Both the position numbers and the translations under genes were made by a program. Below, piece by piece: positions 17,675-26,536 of a DNA stretch of 64,000 nt. The DNA comes from Luteimonas aestuarii (GTDB taxonomy: Bacteria; Pseudomonadota; Gammaproteobacteria; Xanthomonadales; Xanthomonadaceae), in the NCBI RefSeq assembly GCF_004357985.1, contig NZ_SMTF01000011.1, forward strand, positions 57,918 through 121,917, given 5' to 3'. The notes below the pieces were generated by a model. That model ran no database searches, had not been told where the DNA came from, and saw nothing but the letters and a program-made list of their open reading frames with translations. The number at the start of each line of letters is the position of its first letter. Positions within the stretch are counted from its first letter, which is position 1.

Positions 17675-18690
17675 GGCGTGGCGGCGGGATAGTGTTCACG
17701 GGCGCGGGCCGATTCCTGCGCGGCTTCGTCCGTCCGCCCCAGGCGCGCGAGCAGTTCGGCACGCCGCGCGTGCGCATCGCCGGCCAGCGGCGAATCGGGG
17801 AACGCGCGCGCCGATTCGGTGAACAACGCCAGTGCGCGCACGGGGTCACTGTCCGCCAGTGCCAGCGCTTCGGCGTGCGCCGATTGCCAGCGACGTGCGG
17901 CGGCGCCCATGCGTTCGGCTTCCTGCAGGCCGCGGAAGGGCGGGATCGGCGGCGCGATCGAACCTTTGGGCAGTACCGGCGGCAGCGGTTGCGCGAACAC
18001 CGCTTCCAGCGCGGCGAAGTAGGCCTCGGCTTCACGACGGTTGTGCGCGACGGTCTTCAGCCGCTGCTCCTCGTCGGGATGGGTGAAGAACGAGGCTTCG
18101 GCCAGCACGCCGGGAATGCCGTAGCCCTCGCGCAGCACGGCGGCGCCCGCGCCGGCGAAGACGGTGTGGTCGGACACCACGCTGGCCGGCGCGTCCGGCA
18201 CGGGAAACCCGGCGTCGCGAAACGCCGACACGATGGCCTGGCCCAGCGCCACGCCGGCGCGGTTCTCGCTGGCGTTGCCGTGGAAGTACACGATGGGGAA
18301 GTTGACCTGCGGGTCGGCCGTCGCGTTGTGGTGGATGGACAGGAACAGTTCGGCGCCGGCCTCGCGCGCGATGCGTGCGCGGTCCGCCAGCGGCACGAAC
18401 ACGTCCGCGTCGCGCGTCATCACCACGGTCGCGCCCGCCTGTTCCAGCAAGGCTTGCAACTGTTGCGCAACGCGCAGGTTGATCCATTCCTCGCGCTCGC
18501 CGGTCGGGCCCTGGCGATAGTGGTCGGTGTCCGCGGTGCCGCCATGGCCGGGGTCGAGGCAGATCGTGCGCCCGACCAGTGGCGATGGCGCTGGTTGGGG
18601 CGATGGCGCGACGCCGTGGCTGCACGCCGCCAGCAGCACCGATGCGAGCACCACGGCGACGCCACGTGCAACCACGGCACGCAGGCGCAT
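17671..18690 (-). CDS. N-acetylmuramoyl-L-alanine amidase, lipoprotein (Amidase_3)
   Basis: A 339-residue lipoprotein: the signal peptide ends in LLAAC. The Amidase_3 zinc site is complete, with LDPGHGG (His), EREEWINLRVAQQL (Glu) and LSIHHNA (His). The catalytic Glu lies in GVLAEASFFTHPDEE. A C-terminal ~100 residues after the enzyme domain contain helical TPR-like segments (ARALFTESARAFPDSPLAGDA pattern). It would remove the stem peptide from MurNAc, feeding the locus with sugar chains. A GTG at 18699 overlaps the nagA stop (GTGA) and is an alternative start adding three residues. Its presence inside a nag operon indicates peptidoglycan recycling or scavenging, not only chitin use. Confidence 0.85.
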   Translation of the reverse strand: MRLRAVVARGVAVVLASVLLAACSHGVAPSPQPAPSPLVGRTICLDPGHGGTADTDHYRQGPTGEREEWINLRVAQQLQALLEQAGATVVMTRDADVFVPLADRARIAREAGAELFLSIHHNATADPQVNFPIVYFHGNASENRAGVALGQAIVSAFRDAGFPVPDAPASVVSDHTVFAGAGAAVLREGYGIPGVLAEASFFTHPDEEQRLKTVAHNRREAEAYFAALEAVFAQPLPPVLPKGSIAPPIPPFRGLQEAERMGAAARRWQSAHAEALALADSDPVRALALFTESARAFPDSPLAGDAHARRAELLARLGRTDEAAQESARAREHYPAATP

Positions 18691-18695
18691 CGACT

Positions 18696-19835
18696 TCACG
18701 CGCGCTGCCCCGCGATCCAGGTCGCACGGACCTGCAGGTCGTCGTCCAGCAGCGCGAGGTCGGCGGCCAGTCCGGAGGCGATGCGTCCGACGCGATCGTC
18801 GATGCCGAGGAATTGCGCCGGATACAGCGCCGCCATGCGCGCCGCTTCCGCCAGCGGCAGGCCCAGCAACTGCACGGTGTTGCGCACGGCGGTGGCCATG
18901 TCCAGCGCGGAACCGGCCAGTGCGCCGGCCGCGTTGCGCACCACGCCATCGCGCGCGGTGATGGTTTCGCCGTACAGCACGTAATCCGGCGAATCGCTGC
19001 CGACCGGCGGCATGGCATCGGTGACCAGGAACAGCTTGCCGCGGCGCTTGGCGGCGAGTGCCACACGCAAGCTGGCCGCATGCACGTGCACGCCGTCGAC
19101 GATGATGCCGCACCAGCTTTCGCGGTCTTCCAGCGCCGCGCCCACTGCGCCGGGGTCGCGCCCCTGCAGCGGCGACATGGCGTTGTACAGATGGGTGAAG
19201 CCGCGGATGCCGGCGTCCAGTCCGGCGCGCACCTCGTCGTAGCTGCCGGCGGTATGGCCCGCGGCGACGATGGCGCCGCGCGCCACCAGCGCACGGATGG
19301 TCCCGGCCGGCACGCGCTCGGGCGCCAGCGTCAGCAGGGTGACGCCGTTGTCGAGCGAAGTGGCGAGCGCGACCTCGTCGGCATCGGGCACGCGGAACAC
19401 GCTGGCGTCATGCGTGCCCTTGCGTTCTGGCGCCAGGTACGGGCCTTCCAGATGGATGCCGAGTACGCCGGGCACGCCCTGCGCGATGGCGTCGCGGGTG
19501 GCGGCCACGGCCTGGCGCATGGTGTCGACATCGTCGCTGATCAGGGTGGGCAGCAGGCCGGTGGTGCCGAAGCGGCGATGCGCGCGCGCGATGGCGGCGA
19601 TGCCGTCCACCGTGGGCGTGTTGTTGAACAGCACGCCGCCGCCGCCGTTGACCTGCGCGTCGATGAAGCCGGGGACGAGGTGATGGTTCTGGAGATCGAC
19701 CGTGTCGGCGTTGCGCACGCGCGGGTCGGCGGCGGCGACGATGGCGCTGATGCGGGCGCCTTCGATCAGGACCGCGAGGCCGTCGCGGAAGCCGTCGTCG
19801 AGCAGGATGCGGCCGTTGACCAGGGCTTGGGTCAT
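18696..19835 (-). CDS. nagA: N-acetylglucosamine-6-phosphate deacetylase
   Basis: A 379-residue amidohydrolase converting GlcNAc-6-phosphate to glucosamine-6-phosphate and acetate (EC 3.5.1.25). Key motifs are LVPGFIDAQVNGGGG, the metal-binding HLEGPYLAPERKGTHD, AAGHTAGSYDEV, GFTHLYNAMSP, GIIVDGVHVH and the catalytic-Asp region FLVTDAMPPVG. Start ATG 19835 gives the standard family N-terminus (ALVNGRILLDDG); the longer frame to 20237 runs through repeat DNA. A 145-bp gap carrying a hairpin repeat separates it from nagB. Confidence 0.95.
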   Translation of the reverse strand: MTQALVNGRILLDDGFRDGLAVLIEGARISAIVAAADPRVRNADTVDLQNHHLVPGFIDAQVNGGGGVLFNNTPTVDGIAAIARAHRRFGTTGLLPTLISDDVDTMRQAVAATRDAIAQGVPGVLGIHLEGPYLAPERKGTHDASVFRVPDADEVALATSLDNGVTLLTLAPERVPAGTIRALVARGAIVAAGHTAGSYDEVRAGLDAGIRGFTHLYNAMSPLQGRDPGAVGAALEDRESWCGIIVDGVHVHAASLRVALAAKRRGKLFLVTDAMPPVGSDSPDYVLYGETITARDGVVRNAAGALAGSALDMATAVRNTVQLLGLPLAEAARMAALYPAQFLGIDDRVGRIASGLAADLALLDDDLQVRATWIAGQRA

Positions 19836-19910
19836 GGGCGAGTTCCGCTGCGGGTGCGGTGGTGACGTGCCTGCGTGGCGATCCGTGCGTTGCGCGCCGG
19901 GAGGGATTGC

Positions 19911-19946
19911 AACGTCCATGGGCTCCCGCCTGCGCGGGAGTGACGG
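19911..19946 (+). repeat. CGTCCATGGG...TGACGG hairpin repeat
   Basis: Third copy of the family seen at 8351 and 10942. Here the stem is CTCCCGC-ct-GCGGGAG. It lies in the gap between nagB and nagA inside the leftward operon, where it could shape the relative mRNA levels of the two genes. Confidence 0.7.
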
Positions 19947-19980
19947 GCCCGGATACGACGCATGGCGCAGGGCACTGGCA

Positions 19981-21051
19981 CTAGACCGTCTCGGTGACCT
20001 TGTTGAGGTGGGGCGGTGCGTCGGGGTCGTGGCCGCGCTGCAGCGACAGCGCGTTGACCGCGCGATAGAAGCTTTGCACCACCAGCAGCGGCGCGCAGGC
20101 GGGATGCGGTGCGCTGGCGATCGGCAGGCTGCCGCCCAGCGCGGCATCGTTGCGGGCACGGCGCGAGGCCAGCCAGACTTGCGCGCCACGTGCGCGGAAC
20201 TCGTCGGCCAGTGCCAGCGTGCCGGCCTCGGTTTCATCCGGCTGCGCGAAGATCAGCACCGGGAAGCCCGGCCCCACCAGCGCCATCGGCCCGTGCTTCA
20301 CCTCCGCGGAACTGTATGCCTCGGCGTGCAGGCCGCAGGTTTCCTTGAACTTGAGCGCGGCTTCCTGCGCCGCGCCCAGCCCCAGCCCGCGACCGAGCAC
20401 GAACAGGTTGCGCATCGGCACCAGCCCGCCTTCCAGTGCGCTCCAGTCGCAGCGCCACGCTTCGCGCATGGCGTCGGGCAGGCGCGGCAGCGCATCGAGC
20501 AACGCCGCATCGCCCTTCCACAGCGCCGCCAACTGCAGCAATGCCGACAGCGAGGCGAGGTAGCTCTTGGTCGCGGCCACGCTGCGCTCCGGCCCGGCAT
20601 GCAGCGGCACCACCACGTCGGCCAGCTGCGCCAGCGGCGAATCCTCCACGTTCACCAGTGCCACCACGCGTGCGCCGGCCTCGCGCGCGGCTTCGGCATT
20701 GCGCAGCAGGTCGGGGCTCTTGCCCGACTGCGAGACCGCGATGAACAGCGCGCCCTCCAGGCGCTGCGGTACCGCATACACGGAGCCGATCGACGGCGAC
20801 ACCGACGCCGTCACCACGCCCAGCTGTGTTTCGAACAGGGCCTTGGCATACGTGGCCGCGTGGTCGGAACTGCCGCGCGCGCAGGTGGCCACGAACGATG
20901 GCGGCGTGCGCCGCAGCTCTTGCGCCAGGGCCGACAGCACGTCGCGGTTGCGCGCGAACTGGCGCTCCACCACGTCCGCCGCTTCGGCGGCCTCGCGGAA
21001 CATCCAGGTCGATTCGCGCCGGTCGGCCAGCGCGACTTCCACAGGACTCAT
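19981..21051 (-). CDS. nagB-II: SIS-domain glucosamine-6-phosphate deaminase (NagB-II)
   Basis: A 356-residue protein with two SIS domains, resembling the isomerase half of GlmS. The first domain has VATCARGSSDHAATYAKALF and FIAVSQSGKSPDLL; the second has LFVLGRGLGLGAAQEAALK, FKETCGLHAEAYSSAEVKHG and ends HLNKVTETV. In Xanthomonas-, Shewanella- and related GlcNAc loci this protein replaces classical NagB and deaminates glucosamine-6-phosphate to fructose-6-phosphate and ammonia. There is no glutaminase domain, so it is not GlmS. ATG 21051 overlaps the LacI stop by four bases (ATGA). Confidence 0.9.
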   Translation of the reverse strand: MSPVEVALADRRESTWMFREAAEAADVVERQFARNRDVLSALAQELRRTPPSFVATCARGSSDHAATYAKALFETQLGVVTASVSPSIGSVYAVPQRLEGALFIAVSQSGKSPDLLRNAEAAREAGARVVALVNVEDSPLAQLADVVVPLHAGPERSVAATKSYLASLSALLQLAALWKGDAALLDALPRLPDAMREAWRCDWSALEGGLVPMRNLFVLGRGLGLGAAQEAALKFKETCGLHAEAYSSAEVKHGPMALVGPGFPVLIFAQPDETEAGTLALADEFRARGAQVWLASRRARNDAALGGSLPIASAPHPACAPLLVVQSFYRAVNALSLQRGHDPDAPPHLNKVTETV

Positions 21052-22127
21052 GCAGTGTCTCCCTGTGCCTGCGCACGCGGGCGCACCGGTGCGGTCGAGC
21101 CGCGCACCACCAGTTGCGGCACGAAGCCGTGGTTGGGCACGGCGGCGGCACCTTCGCCATCGTGGCGCAGGCCGGCGATCAGCATGCGCGCGGCGTGGCG
21201 CGCGATGTCCTCGGTGGCCTGCTTGGCGGTGGTGAGTGCCGGCCACGACTGGCGCGAGAACGGGCTGTCCTCGAAGCCGGCGATGGACAGGTCGTAGGGG
21301 ACGTTCATGCCGGCGGACTTGGCGGCCGCCAGCACGCCGGCGGCGATCTCGTCATTGGAGCCGAAGATGGCGGTGGGCGGCTCGCGCAGCGCCAGCAACC
21401 GGCGCGCACCGCGGAAGCCGTCGTCGAAGGTGTAGTCGCCGGGGATCACCAGGTGCTTGTCGAGGGTGATGCCGTAATCCTTCAGCGCCTGTTCGTAACC
21501 GAGGTAGCGCTCGGTGCTGGAGCGGTGGTCCTCGCCGCCCCACAGGAAGCCGATGCGCTGGTGGCCCAGCTGCACCAGGTGCTCGGTGATCTCGTACGCG
21601 GCATCGCGATCGTCCACGAACACGCAGGGCGGGCCTTCGCCGGGGTCCTCCGCGGCGGCGATGATGCGCGTGGTGCGGATGCCGCGCGCGGCCAGCGCCT
21701 GCAAGAGGTCGACGCGCTCGGACATCGGCGCGGTCAGCACCAGTCCGGCCAGGCGCGAACGCTGCACCAGTTCGGCCAGCTCCTCGGCCAGCAGCGGCGA
21801 GGTCGCGTCGCAGGGATGGATCTGCAGGCCGAAGCCGGTTTCGCGACAGGCCGACAGCACGCCGTTCTGGATGCCGATGATGTGGTACGGGTTGGGGTTG
21901 TCGTAGACCAGGCCGATCACGTAGGCACTGGCGCTGCGCAGGTTGCGCGCGGACGGGTCGGGCTCGTAGTCCAGATCGGCGATGGCCTGCAGCACCCGTG
22001 CGCGGGTGGAGGCCAGCACCGACGGCTCGTTGTTGATTACCCGCGAGACCGTCTTCAGCGAAACCCCGGCCAGTTCCGCCACGGTGCGGATGGTGGGTTT
22101 GCGCGGATTGCCCTGCCCCTCGCTCAT
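21048..22127 (-). CDS. LacI family transcriptional regulator of the amino-sugar locus
   Basis: A 359-residue repressor with an N-terminal LacI helix-turn-helix (TIRTVAELAGVSLKTVSRVIN, followed by the hinge-helix region NLRSASA) and a periplasmic-binding-protein-type sensor domain. It leads the leftward operon lacI-nagB-nagA-amidase-nagX and is divergent from glucokinase. Palindromic sites at 22198-22214 and 22435-22450 are likely its operators. By analogy with NagR/NagQ of other proteobacteria the effector should be GlcNAc-6-phosphate or a related sugar phosphate (family knowledge, not shown here). The start at 22127 is used; the frame is open to 22214 but would run through the left candidate operator. 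Confidence 0.88.
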   Translation of the reverse strand: MSEGQGNPRKPTIRTVAELAGVSLKTVSRVINNEPSVLASTRARVLQAIADLDYEPDPSARNLRSASAYVIGLVYDNPNPYHIIGIQNGVLSACRETGFGLQIHPCDATSPLLAEELAELVQRSRLAGLVLTAPMSERVDLLQALAARGIRTTRIIAAAEDPGEGPPCVFVDDRDAAYEITEHLVQLGHQRIGFLWGGEDHRSSTERYLGYEQALKDYGITLDKHLVIPGDYTFDDGFRGARRLLALREPPTAIFGSNDEIAAGVLAAAKSAGMNVPYDLSIAGFEDSPFSRQSWPALTTAKQATEDIARHAARMLIAGLRHDGEGAAAVPNHGFVPQLVVRGSTAPVRPRAQAQGDTA

Positions 22128-22197
22128 GTCGCTGCCCTTGCGTCGCGGTTGCCCATTGCGGATGCGTGTCTCGATGCGTGTCCTGGTGGACGCTTCC

Positions 22198-22214
22198 ACG
22201 ACTAACGTTGTCAT
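22198..22214 (-). promoter_or_regulatory. Candidate LacI-type operator upstream of the regulator gene
   Basis: Read on the minus strand the site is ATGACAACGTTAGTCGT. One half (ATGACAACGTT) is perfect for the NagR-like consensus, while the other half is degenerate and shifted by one base. It lies 71-87 bp before the regulator start, consistent with autoregulation. Confidence 0.45.
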
Positions 22215-22434
22215 ACTTTTCGCGTGCGCGCCAACAGGGCCTCGGATTTCCGCGCGTGGTGCAGTGGCCCGAACGTGCTGTCATGCAGCAAATGGCCGCA
22301 GGACAAGCACGGGTCACTGACAGACAAGTCGTCGAAATAAGCGCATATTTGCTGGATATTCCCCGGGAACGCCCGAATTGGATCCATGGATGTGGCCAAT
22401 CCGGCGGCGATGCGCACGACCGGCCCACCAGCGC

Positions 22435-22463
22435 TTGACATCGTTGTCAAAGCGTTCCAACAC
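22435..22463 (+). promoter_or_regulatory. Operator TTGACATCGTTGTCAA overlapping a -35 box before glucokinase
   Basis: The 16-bp near-palindrome at 22435-22450 has perfect TTGACA/TGTCAA arms and a central CG. It begins with a consensus -35 box TTGACA. A weak -10 (AACACT, 22459-22464) follows at about 18 bases. A repressor bound here would block the promoter of glk and probably of the receptor gene behind it. The remaining ~380-bp divergent region shows no other strong signal. Confidence 0.65.
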
Positions 22464-22505
22464 TGCGTCAAGCCACCGTGACGGCGTGGCGCCGCAGGAA
22501 CCCCA

Positions 22506-23534
22506 GTGCCCGCATCTCCCCTGTCACTGCCCGACACCGCCAGCGCGCGCGCCGCGCGTCCGTTCGTCGCCGCCGATGTCGGCGGCACCCACGTCCGCAT
22601 CGGCCTGGTCCGCCGCGGCGAGGGCGAAGGCATCGAGGTCCTGCATTACCGCAAGTACGCCTGCGCCGACTACGCGGGGCTGGATGCCGTGGTGGCCGAT
22701 TTCCTGGCGACCGCGCCCGCTCCGTCCCCCGTGCGCCGCGGCGTGATCGCCTGCGCGGGCCACGCCCTGCCCGACGGCAGCCTGCTGACCGTCAACCTGC
22801 CCTGGCCGGTGTCGCTGCCCGCCCTGCGCGACGCGCTGGGCTTCGAGGATTTCCGCTCGGTCAACGATTTCGAGGCCGTGGCGCATGCCGTGGGCCGCAC
22901 CGGCGCACAGCCGCTGCTGCACCTGTCGGGGCCCGCCACGCCACCGCCCGGCCCCAGCCTGGTGGTAGGCCCGGGCACCGGCCTGGGTGCCGCGGTCCGC
23001 ATCCCGTCTGCACGCGGCGCCGTGGTGTTGCCCACCGAAGCCGGACAGGCCGCGCTGACCGTCGGCAATGCGCTGGAGATGGCGGTACTGGGGGAGTTCC
23101 TGAAGGACCGCAGCCACGTGCCGATCGAACACGCCCTGTCCGGCCCCGGCCTGGTGCGCCTGCACCACGCGCTGGCCGCGGTGCGCGGCGTCGCGCCCGG
23201 CCACGCCACGCCCGACGCGCTCAGCGCCGCCGCGCAATCCGGCAACGACCCGCTGGCCCGCGAAACGCTGGACCTGTTCTGCGGCCTGCTGGGCAGCGCC
23301 ATCGGCGACATGGCACTGCTGTACGGCGCGCACGGCGGCGTGTACCTCGCCGGCGGCGTGTTGCCGCAGATCCAGGGGTTCCTGTCGCAAAGCGGCTTCG
23401 TCGAACGGTTCCTCGACAAGGGACCGATGCGCGAGGCGCTCGAAGCCATTCCCGTGCACCTGGTCGAGCACGGACAGCTGGGCGTGATCGGCGCCGCAGG
23501 CTGGTACCTCGACCCGTCCCACGATGTCCACTGA
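22506..23534 (+). CDS. glk: Glucokinase (ROK-independent, COG0837 type)
   Basis: A 342-residue ASKHA-fold kinase phosphorylating glucose, or plausibly GlcNAc/glucosamine, with ATP. Motifs are the phosphate loop FVAADVGGTHVRIGLV, the SVNDFEAVAHAV segment, LVVGPGTGLGAA and, near the end, GGVYLAGGVLPQI. It belongs to the bacterial glucokinase family rather than the ROK family, because the CxCGxxGC zinc motif is absent. The start is GTG at 22506. It is the first gene of the rightward unit. No separate NagK is in view, so this enzyme may supply the kinase step of the pathway (inference). Confidence 0.88.
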   Translation: MPASPLSLPDTASARAARPFVAADVGGTHVRIGLVRRGEGEGIEVLHYRKYACADYAGLDAVVADFLATAPAPSPVRRGVIACAGHALPDGSLLTVNLPWPVSLPALRDALGFEDFRSVNDFEAVAHAVGRTGAQPLLHLSGPATPPPGPSLVVGPGTGLGAAVRIPSARGAVVLPTEAGQAALTVGNALEMAVLGEFLKDRSHVPIEHALSGPGLVRLHHALAAVRGVAPGHATPDALSAAAQSGNDPLARETLDLFCGLLGSAIGDMALLYGAHGGVYLAGGVLPQIQGFLSQSGFVERFLDKGPMREALEAIPVHLVEHGQLGVIGAAGWYLDPSHDVH

Positions 23535-23598
23535 ACGGACGCCAGTTCCGTCCCGCCGCCCACGCAGTCCAACCAATTCCATGATGGGGAGAACCGCC

Positions 23599-26442
23599 AT
23601 GAAGTACCGCACCACGATGTTGTCGGCCGCGATCGCCGCGTGCATTGGCGTCGCCGCACCCGCCCAGGCACAGGAGGCCGCGCAGGACACCGACGCCAGC
23701 GCCACCGCCGCCAACCAGAACGAACTCGACCGCGTGGTGGTCACCGGCATCCGCGCCAGCCTGCAGCAGGCACTGGACACCAAGCGCAATGCCGACGCCA
23801 TCATCGACGTGGTTACCGCCGAGGACGTGGGCAAGTTCCCGTCGACCAACGTCGCCGAAGCGATCTCCTCGCTGCCCGGCGTGACCATCGACAAGGCCTT
23901 CGGCCAGGGCGAGAAGATCAGCATCCTGGGCACCGACCCCGCGCTCAACCGCACCCTGCTCAACGGCCAGACCGTGGCCTCGGCCGACTGGTTCATCGCC
24001 GACCAGCCCGGCCGCACCTTCAACTACTCGCTGCTGGCGCCGCAGCTCGTCGGCAGGGTCGAGGTGTACAAGTCGCCCGAAGCGCACATCGACGAGGGCT
24101 CGATCGGCGGCACCGTGATCGTGCACACCCGCAAGCCGCTGGACCTGGAGAAGACCACCATCGCCGGCCACGTGGGCTACCTGTACAACGACCGCATCGA
24201 AGGCGGCGACCCGCAGGCCTCGCTGCTGTTCGGCTGGAAGAACGACGCCGACACCTTCGGCTTCATCGTCGCCGCGCAGCGCGCGGACGAAGGCATCCGC
24301 CGCGATGGCATCGAGTCCTACGGCACCGTGACCGGCCGCGACTATGCGGAAGGCCAGGGTGGCGGCAACTCGTTCACCCCGACGATGGACTGGGGCGCCG
24401 GCGTGGAAGTGCCGCCGTCGTGCTCGGGCGCGTGCGAAACCACGCTGCGCGCGAACCTCAACGCCATCGCGCCCAACTCGATCAGCGCGCATTACTTCGA
24501 ACAGCAGCGCGAACGCGACACGGTCTCGGTGGCCCTGCAGTTCAAGCCGCACGAGAAGATGAACGTCGAGCTCAACGTGCTGGACGTCAGCGCGTCGTAC
24601 AACAACATCAGCCACTCGATGTTCGCGTTCAACGGCAACGCCTGGAACAGCCTGATGCGGCTGACCGACCTGGACGTGGAAGGCGGCGTGATCACCCGCG
24701 CCTCCTTCAGCAACGCGTTGACGGTGTACGACCTGATCAACCGCCAGGCCACGGTGGACACCGATTCCTACGACATCAAGGCGACGTGGAACGACGAACG
24801 CTGGTTCGCCACCTGGCATTTCGGCACCACGCGCGCCACCGGCGGCACCGGCCGCCAGGTGTTCGGCGAGTTCCTCAACTGGGCCGACTACAGCTATGAC
24901 CTGACCGGCACGCCGCGCCTGGACTTCAGCGGCTACAACTACGGTTCGGCGCCGGCGACCAGCCCGAACGTCCCCGGCAGCCCGTTCACCGATCCCGATG
25001 CGTTCCGCATCGACGGTGGCTGGGGCGCGGACCCCAACGACCCGGCGACCTGGAACACCGGCTGGGGCGGCAACATCGTCACCAAGCCCACCTGGGACAA
25101 GGAGGTCTATGGCCAGGTCGACTTCGGCCTGCGCTTCGACTCGCCGGTGTACCAGGTGCGGTTCGGCGCCAAGCGTCGCCAGCATCAAACCGGGCAGACG
25201 ATGGCCGGCGTCTCGGTCGCGGCCGTCGCCGGCTATGGCGACGCCACTGCCGCCGAGTTCTCGCCGCGCCAGCTGCCGGCCAACTACCTCAGCGGCTTCG
25301 GCAACACCGGCGACCTGTCCAACCGCTTCACCATCGACGGCTGGGCGCTGGCCGACTGGATCCTCAGCGGCGACTGGCTGGCGCCGTGGCAGACCATGCC
25401 CGAGCCGGGCACCTTCAACGACCTGTCGTTCGTGCAGAACACCTGGGTGGTCGACGAAGACATCAACGCCGGCTACGTGCAGGCCGACTACAGCTGGAAC
25501 GGCTTCCGCGGCAACGTCGGCTTCCGCTACGTGCAGACCGAATCCGACAGCCTGGGCTGGCAGTGCACCGCGAGCGCCAACTGCAACAGCGCGGCCAACG
25601 GCGGCACGCACACCTACGAACAGGTGAGCGTGAAGAAGAAGTACAACGACTTCCTGCCTAACCTCAACGTCGTGTACGACTGGAACGACATCGTGCTGCG
25701 CTTCTCGGCCGCGAAGGTGATCTCGCGCCCGAACTACGGCGACATGTCCAACTACCTGTGGCTGGGCCCGCAGACCCTGACCGGCGGCGGCGGCAACCCC
25801 GACCTCGATCCGTACCGTTCGACCAACCTCGACCTGTCGGCGGAGTGGTACTTCAGCGAGAACGCGATCCTGGCCGCCACCCTGTTCCACAAGGACGTCG
25901 GCAACTACATCCTGTACACCACGGGCATCGAGCAGCACCTCAACGAAAGCAATGGCCAGGTGATGGACTTCACCGTGTCGCGTCCGCAGAACGCGGGCGA
26001 GGCCAAGATCCGCGGCGCGTCGTTCAACTACCAGCAGACCCTGTGGGGCGGCCTGGGCATCCTGGCCAACTACACCTACTCGGACGCGGAAGCCAGCAAT
26101 GGCGACCCGATGCCGTGGACCTCGAAGAACCAGTACAACATCAGCCCGTTCTTCGAGAACGACCGCTTCAGCGCGCGCGTGACCTATTCGTGGCGTTCGA
26201 AGTACTACACCCAGGTCGACCGCGGCAACTACCTGGTCACCAGCGACTACAAGTCGCTCGACGCGAGCCTGGGCTTCCGCATCACCGATCGCTTCAGCGT
26301 GTCGCTGGACGGCATGAACCTGCTCGACTCGGAGTACTACACCTACGCCGACGTGCCGGGCGTGGCCAACACCGAGAAGCTGGTGCGCGGCCTGTACCGC
26401 ACCGGCCGTCGCTACATGGCATCGCTGCGCTTCCAGTTCTGA
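23599..26442 (+). CDS. TonB-dependent receptor, probable amino-sugar oligomer transporter
   Basis: A 947-residue outer-membrane receptor. The signal peptide ends AAPAQAQ. A TonB-box-like VVVTGIR is followed by the plug domain (VVTAEDVGKFPSTNVAEAIS, LPGVTIDKAFGQG, LNRTLLNGQTVAS). The C-terminal beta-barrel ends in the aromatic FQF. The variant NADAIIDVVTAEDVGKFP is typical of Xanthomonadaceae and Caulobacter receptors for carbohydrates. The location between glucokinase and a hexosaminidase makes chitooligosaccharides or GlcNAc the likely cargo. ATG 23599 is chosen (GGGGAGA upstream); further in-frame starts at 23581 and 23584 are possible. It overlaps no neighbour: the glk stop is 64 bp upstream. 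Confidence 0.9.
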   Translation: MKYRTTMLSAAIAACIGVAAPAQAQEAAQDTDASATAANQNELDRVVVTGIRASLQQALDTKRNADAIIDVVTAEDVGKFPSTNVAEAISSLPGVTIDKAFGQGEKISILGTDPALNRTLLNGQTVASADWFIADQPGRTFNYSLLAPQLVGRVEVYKSPEAHIDEGSIGGTVIVHTRKPLDLEKTTIAGHVGYLYNDRIEGGDPQASLLFGWKNDADTFGFIVAAQRADEGIRRDGIESYGTVTGRDYAEGQGGGNSFTPTMDWGAGVEVPPSCSGACETTLRANLNAIAPNSISAHYFEQQRERDTVSVALQFKPHEKMNVELNVLDVSASYNNISHSMFAFNGNAWNSLMRLTDLDVEGGVITRASFSNALTVYDLINRQATVDTDSYDIKATWNDERWFATWHFGTTRATGGTGRQVFGEFLNWADYSYDLTGTPRLDFSGYNYGSAPATSPNVPGSPFTDPDAFRIDGGWGADPNDPATWNTGWGGNIVTKPTWDKEVYGQVDFGLRFDSPVYQVRFGAKRRQHQTGQTMAGVSVAAVAGYGDATAAEFSPRQLPANYLSGFGNTGDLSNRFTIDGWALADWILSGDWLAPWQTMPEPGTFNDLSFVQNTWVVDEDINAGYVQADYSWNGFRGNVGFRYVQTESDSLGWQCTASANCNSAANGGTHTYEQVSVKKKYNDFLPNLNVVYDWNDIVLRFSAAKVISRPNYGDMSNYLWLGPQTLTGGGGNPDLDPYRSTNLDLSAEWYFSENAILAATLFHKDVGNYILYTTGIEQHLNESNGQVMDFTVSRPQNAGEAKIRGASFNYQQTLWGGLGILANYTYSDAEASNGDPMPWTSKNQYNISPFFENDRFSARVTYSWRSKYYTQVDRGNYLVTSDYKSLDASLGFRITDRFSVSLDGMNLLDSEYYTYADVPGVANTEKLVRGLYRTGRRYMASLRFQF

Positions 26443-26480
26443 CGCGCGGTTTCACGCACGCCTGATACGGTTCCCTCCAA

Positions 26481-26510
26481 GGGCCTGGATTCGTCCGGGC
26501 CCGTTTTTTT
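26481..26510 (+). terminator. Intrinsic terminator after the TonB receptor
   Basis: GGGCCTGGA and TCCGGGCCC form a strong stem with a TTCG-type loop, followed by a run of seven T residues. It separates the receptor transcript from the hexosaminidase gene, so the latter may have its own or attenuated expression. Confidence 0.9.
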
Positions 26511-26536
26511 GATCCACGCGACACGAGGACCCCACG

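Noticed and set aside
19981..21051. Considering the SIS protein as GlmS
   Set aside because: The glutaminase domain with an N-terminal Cys is absent, and the genes around are catabolic, so NagB-II is the better name.
23221..25938. 905-codon open frame antisense to the TonB receptor and glk
   Set aside because: It spans two real genes on the other strand, has repetitive Val/Gly/Arg/Ala composition and no recognisable motif.
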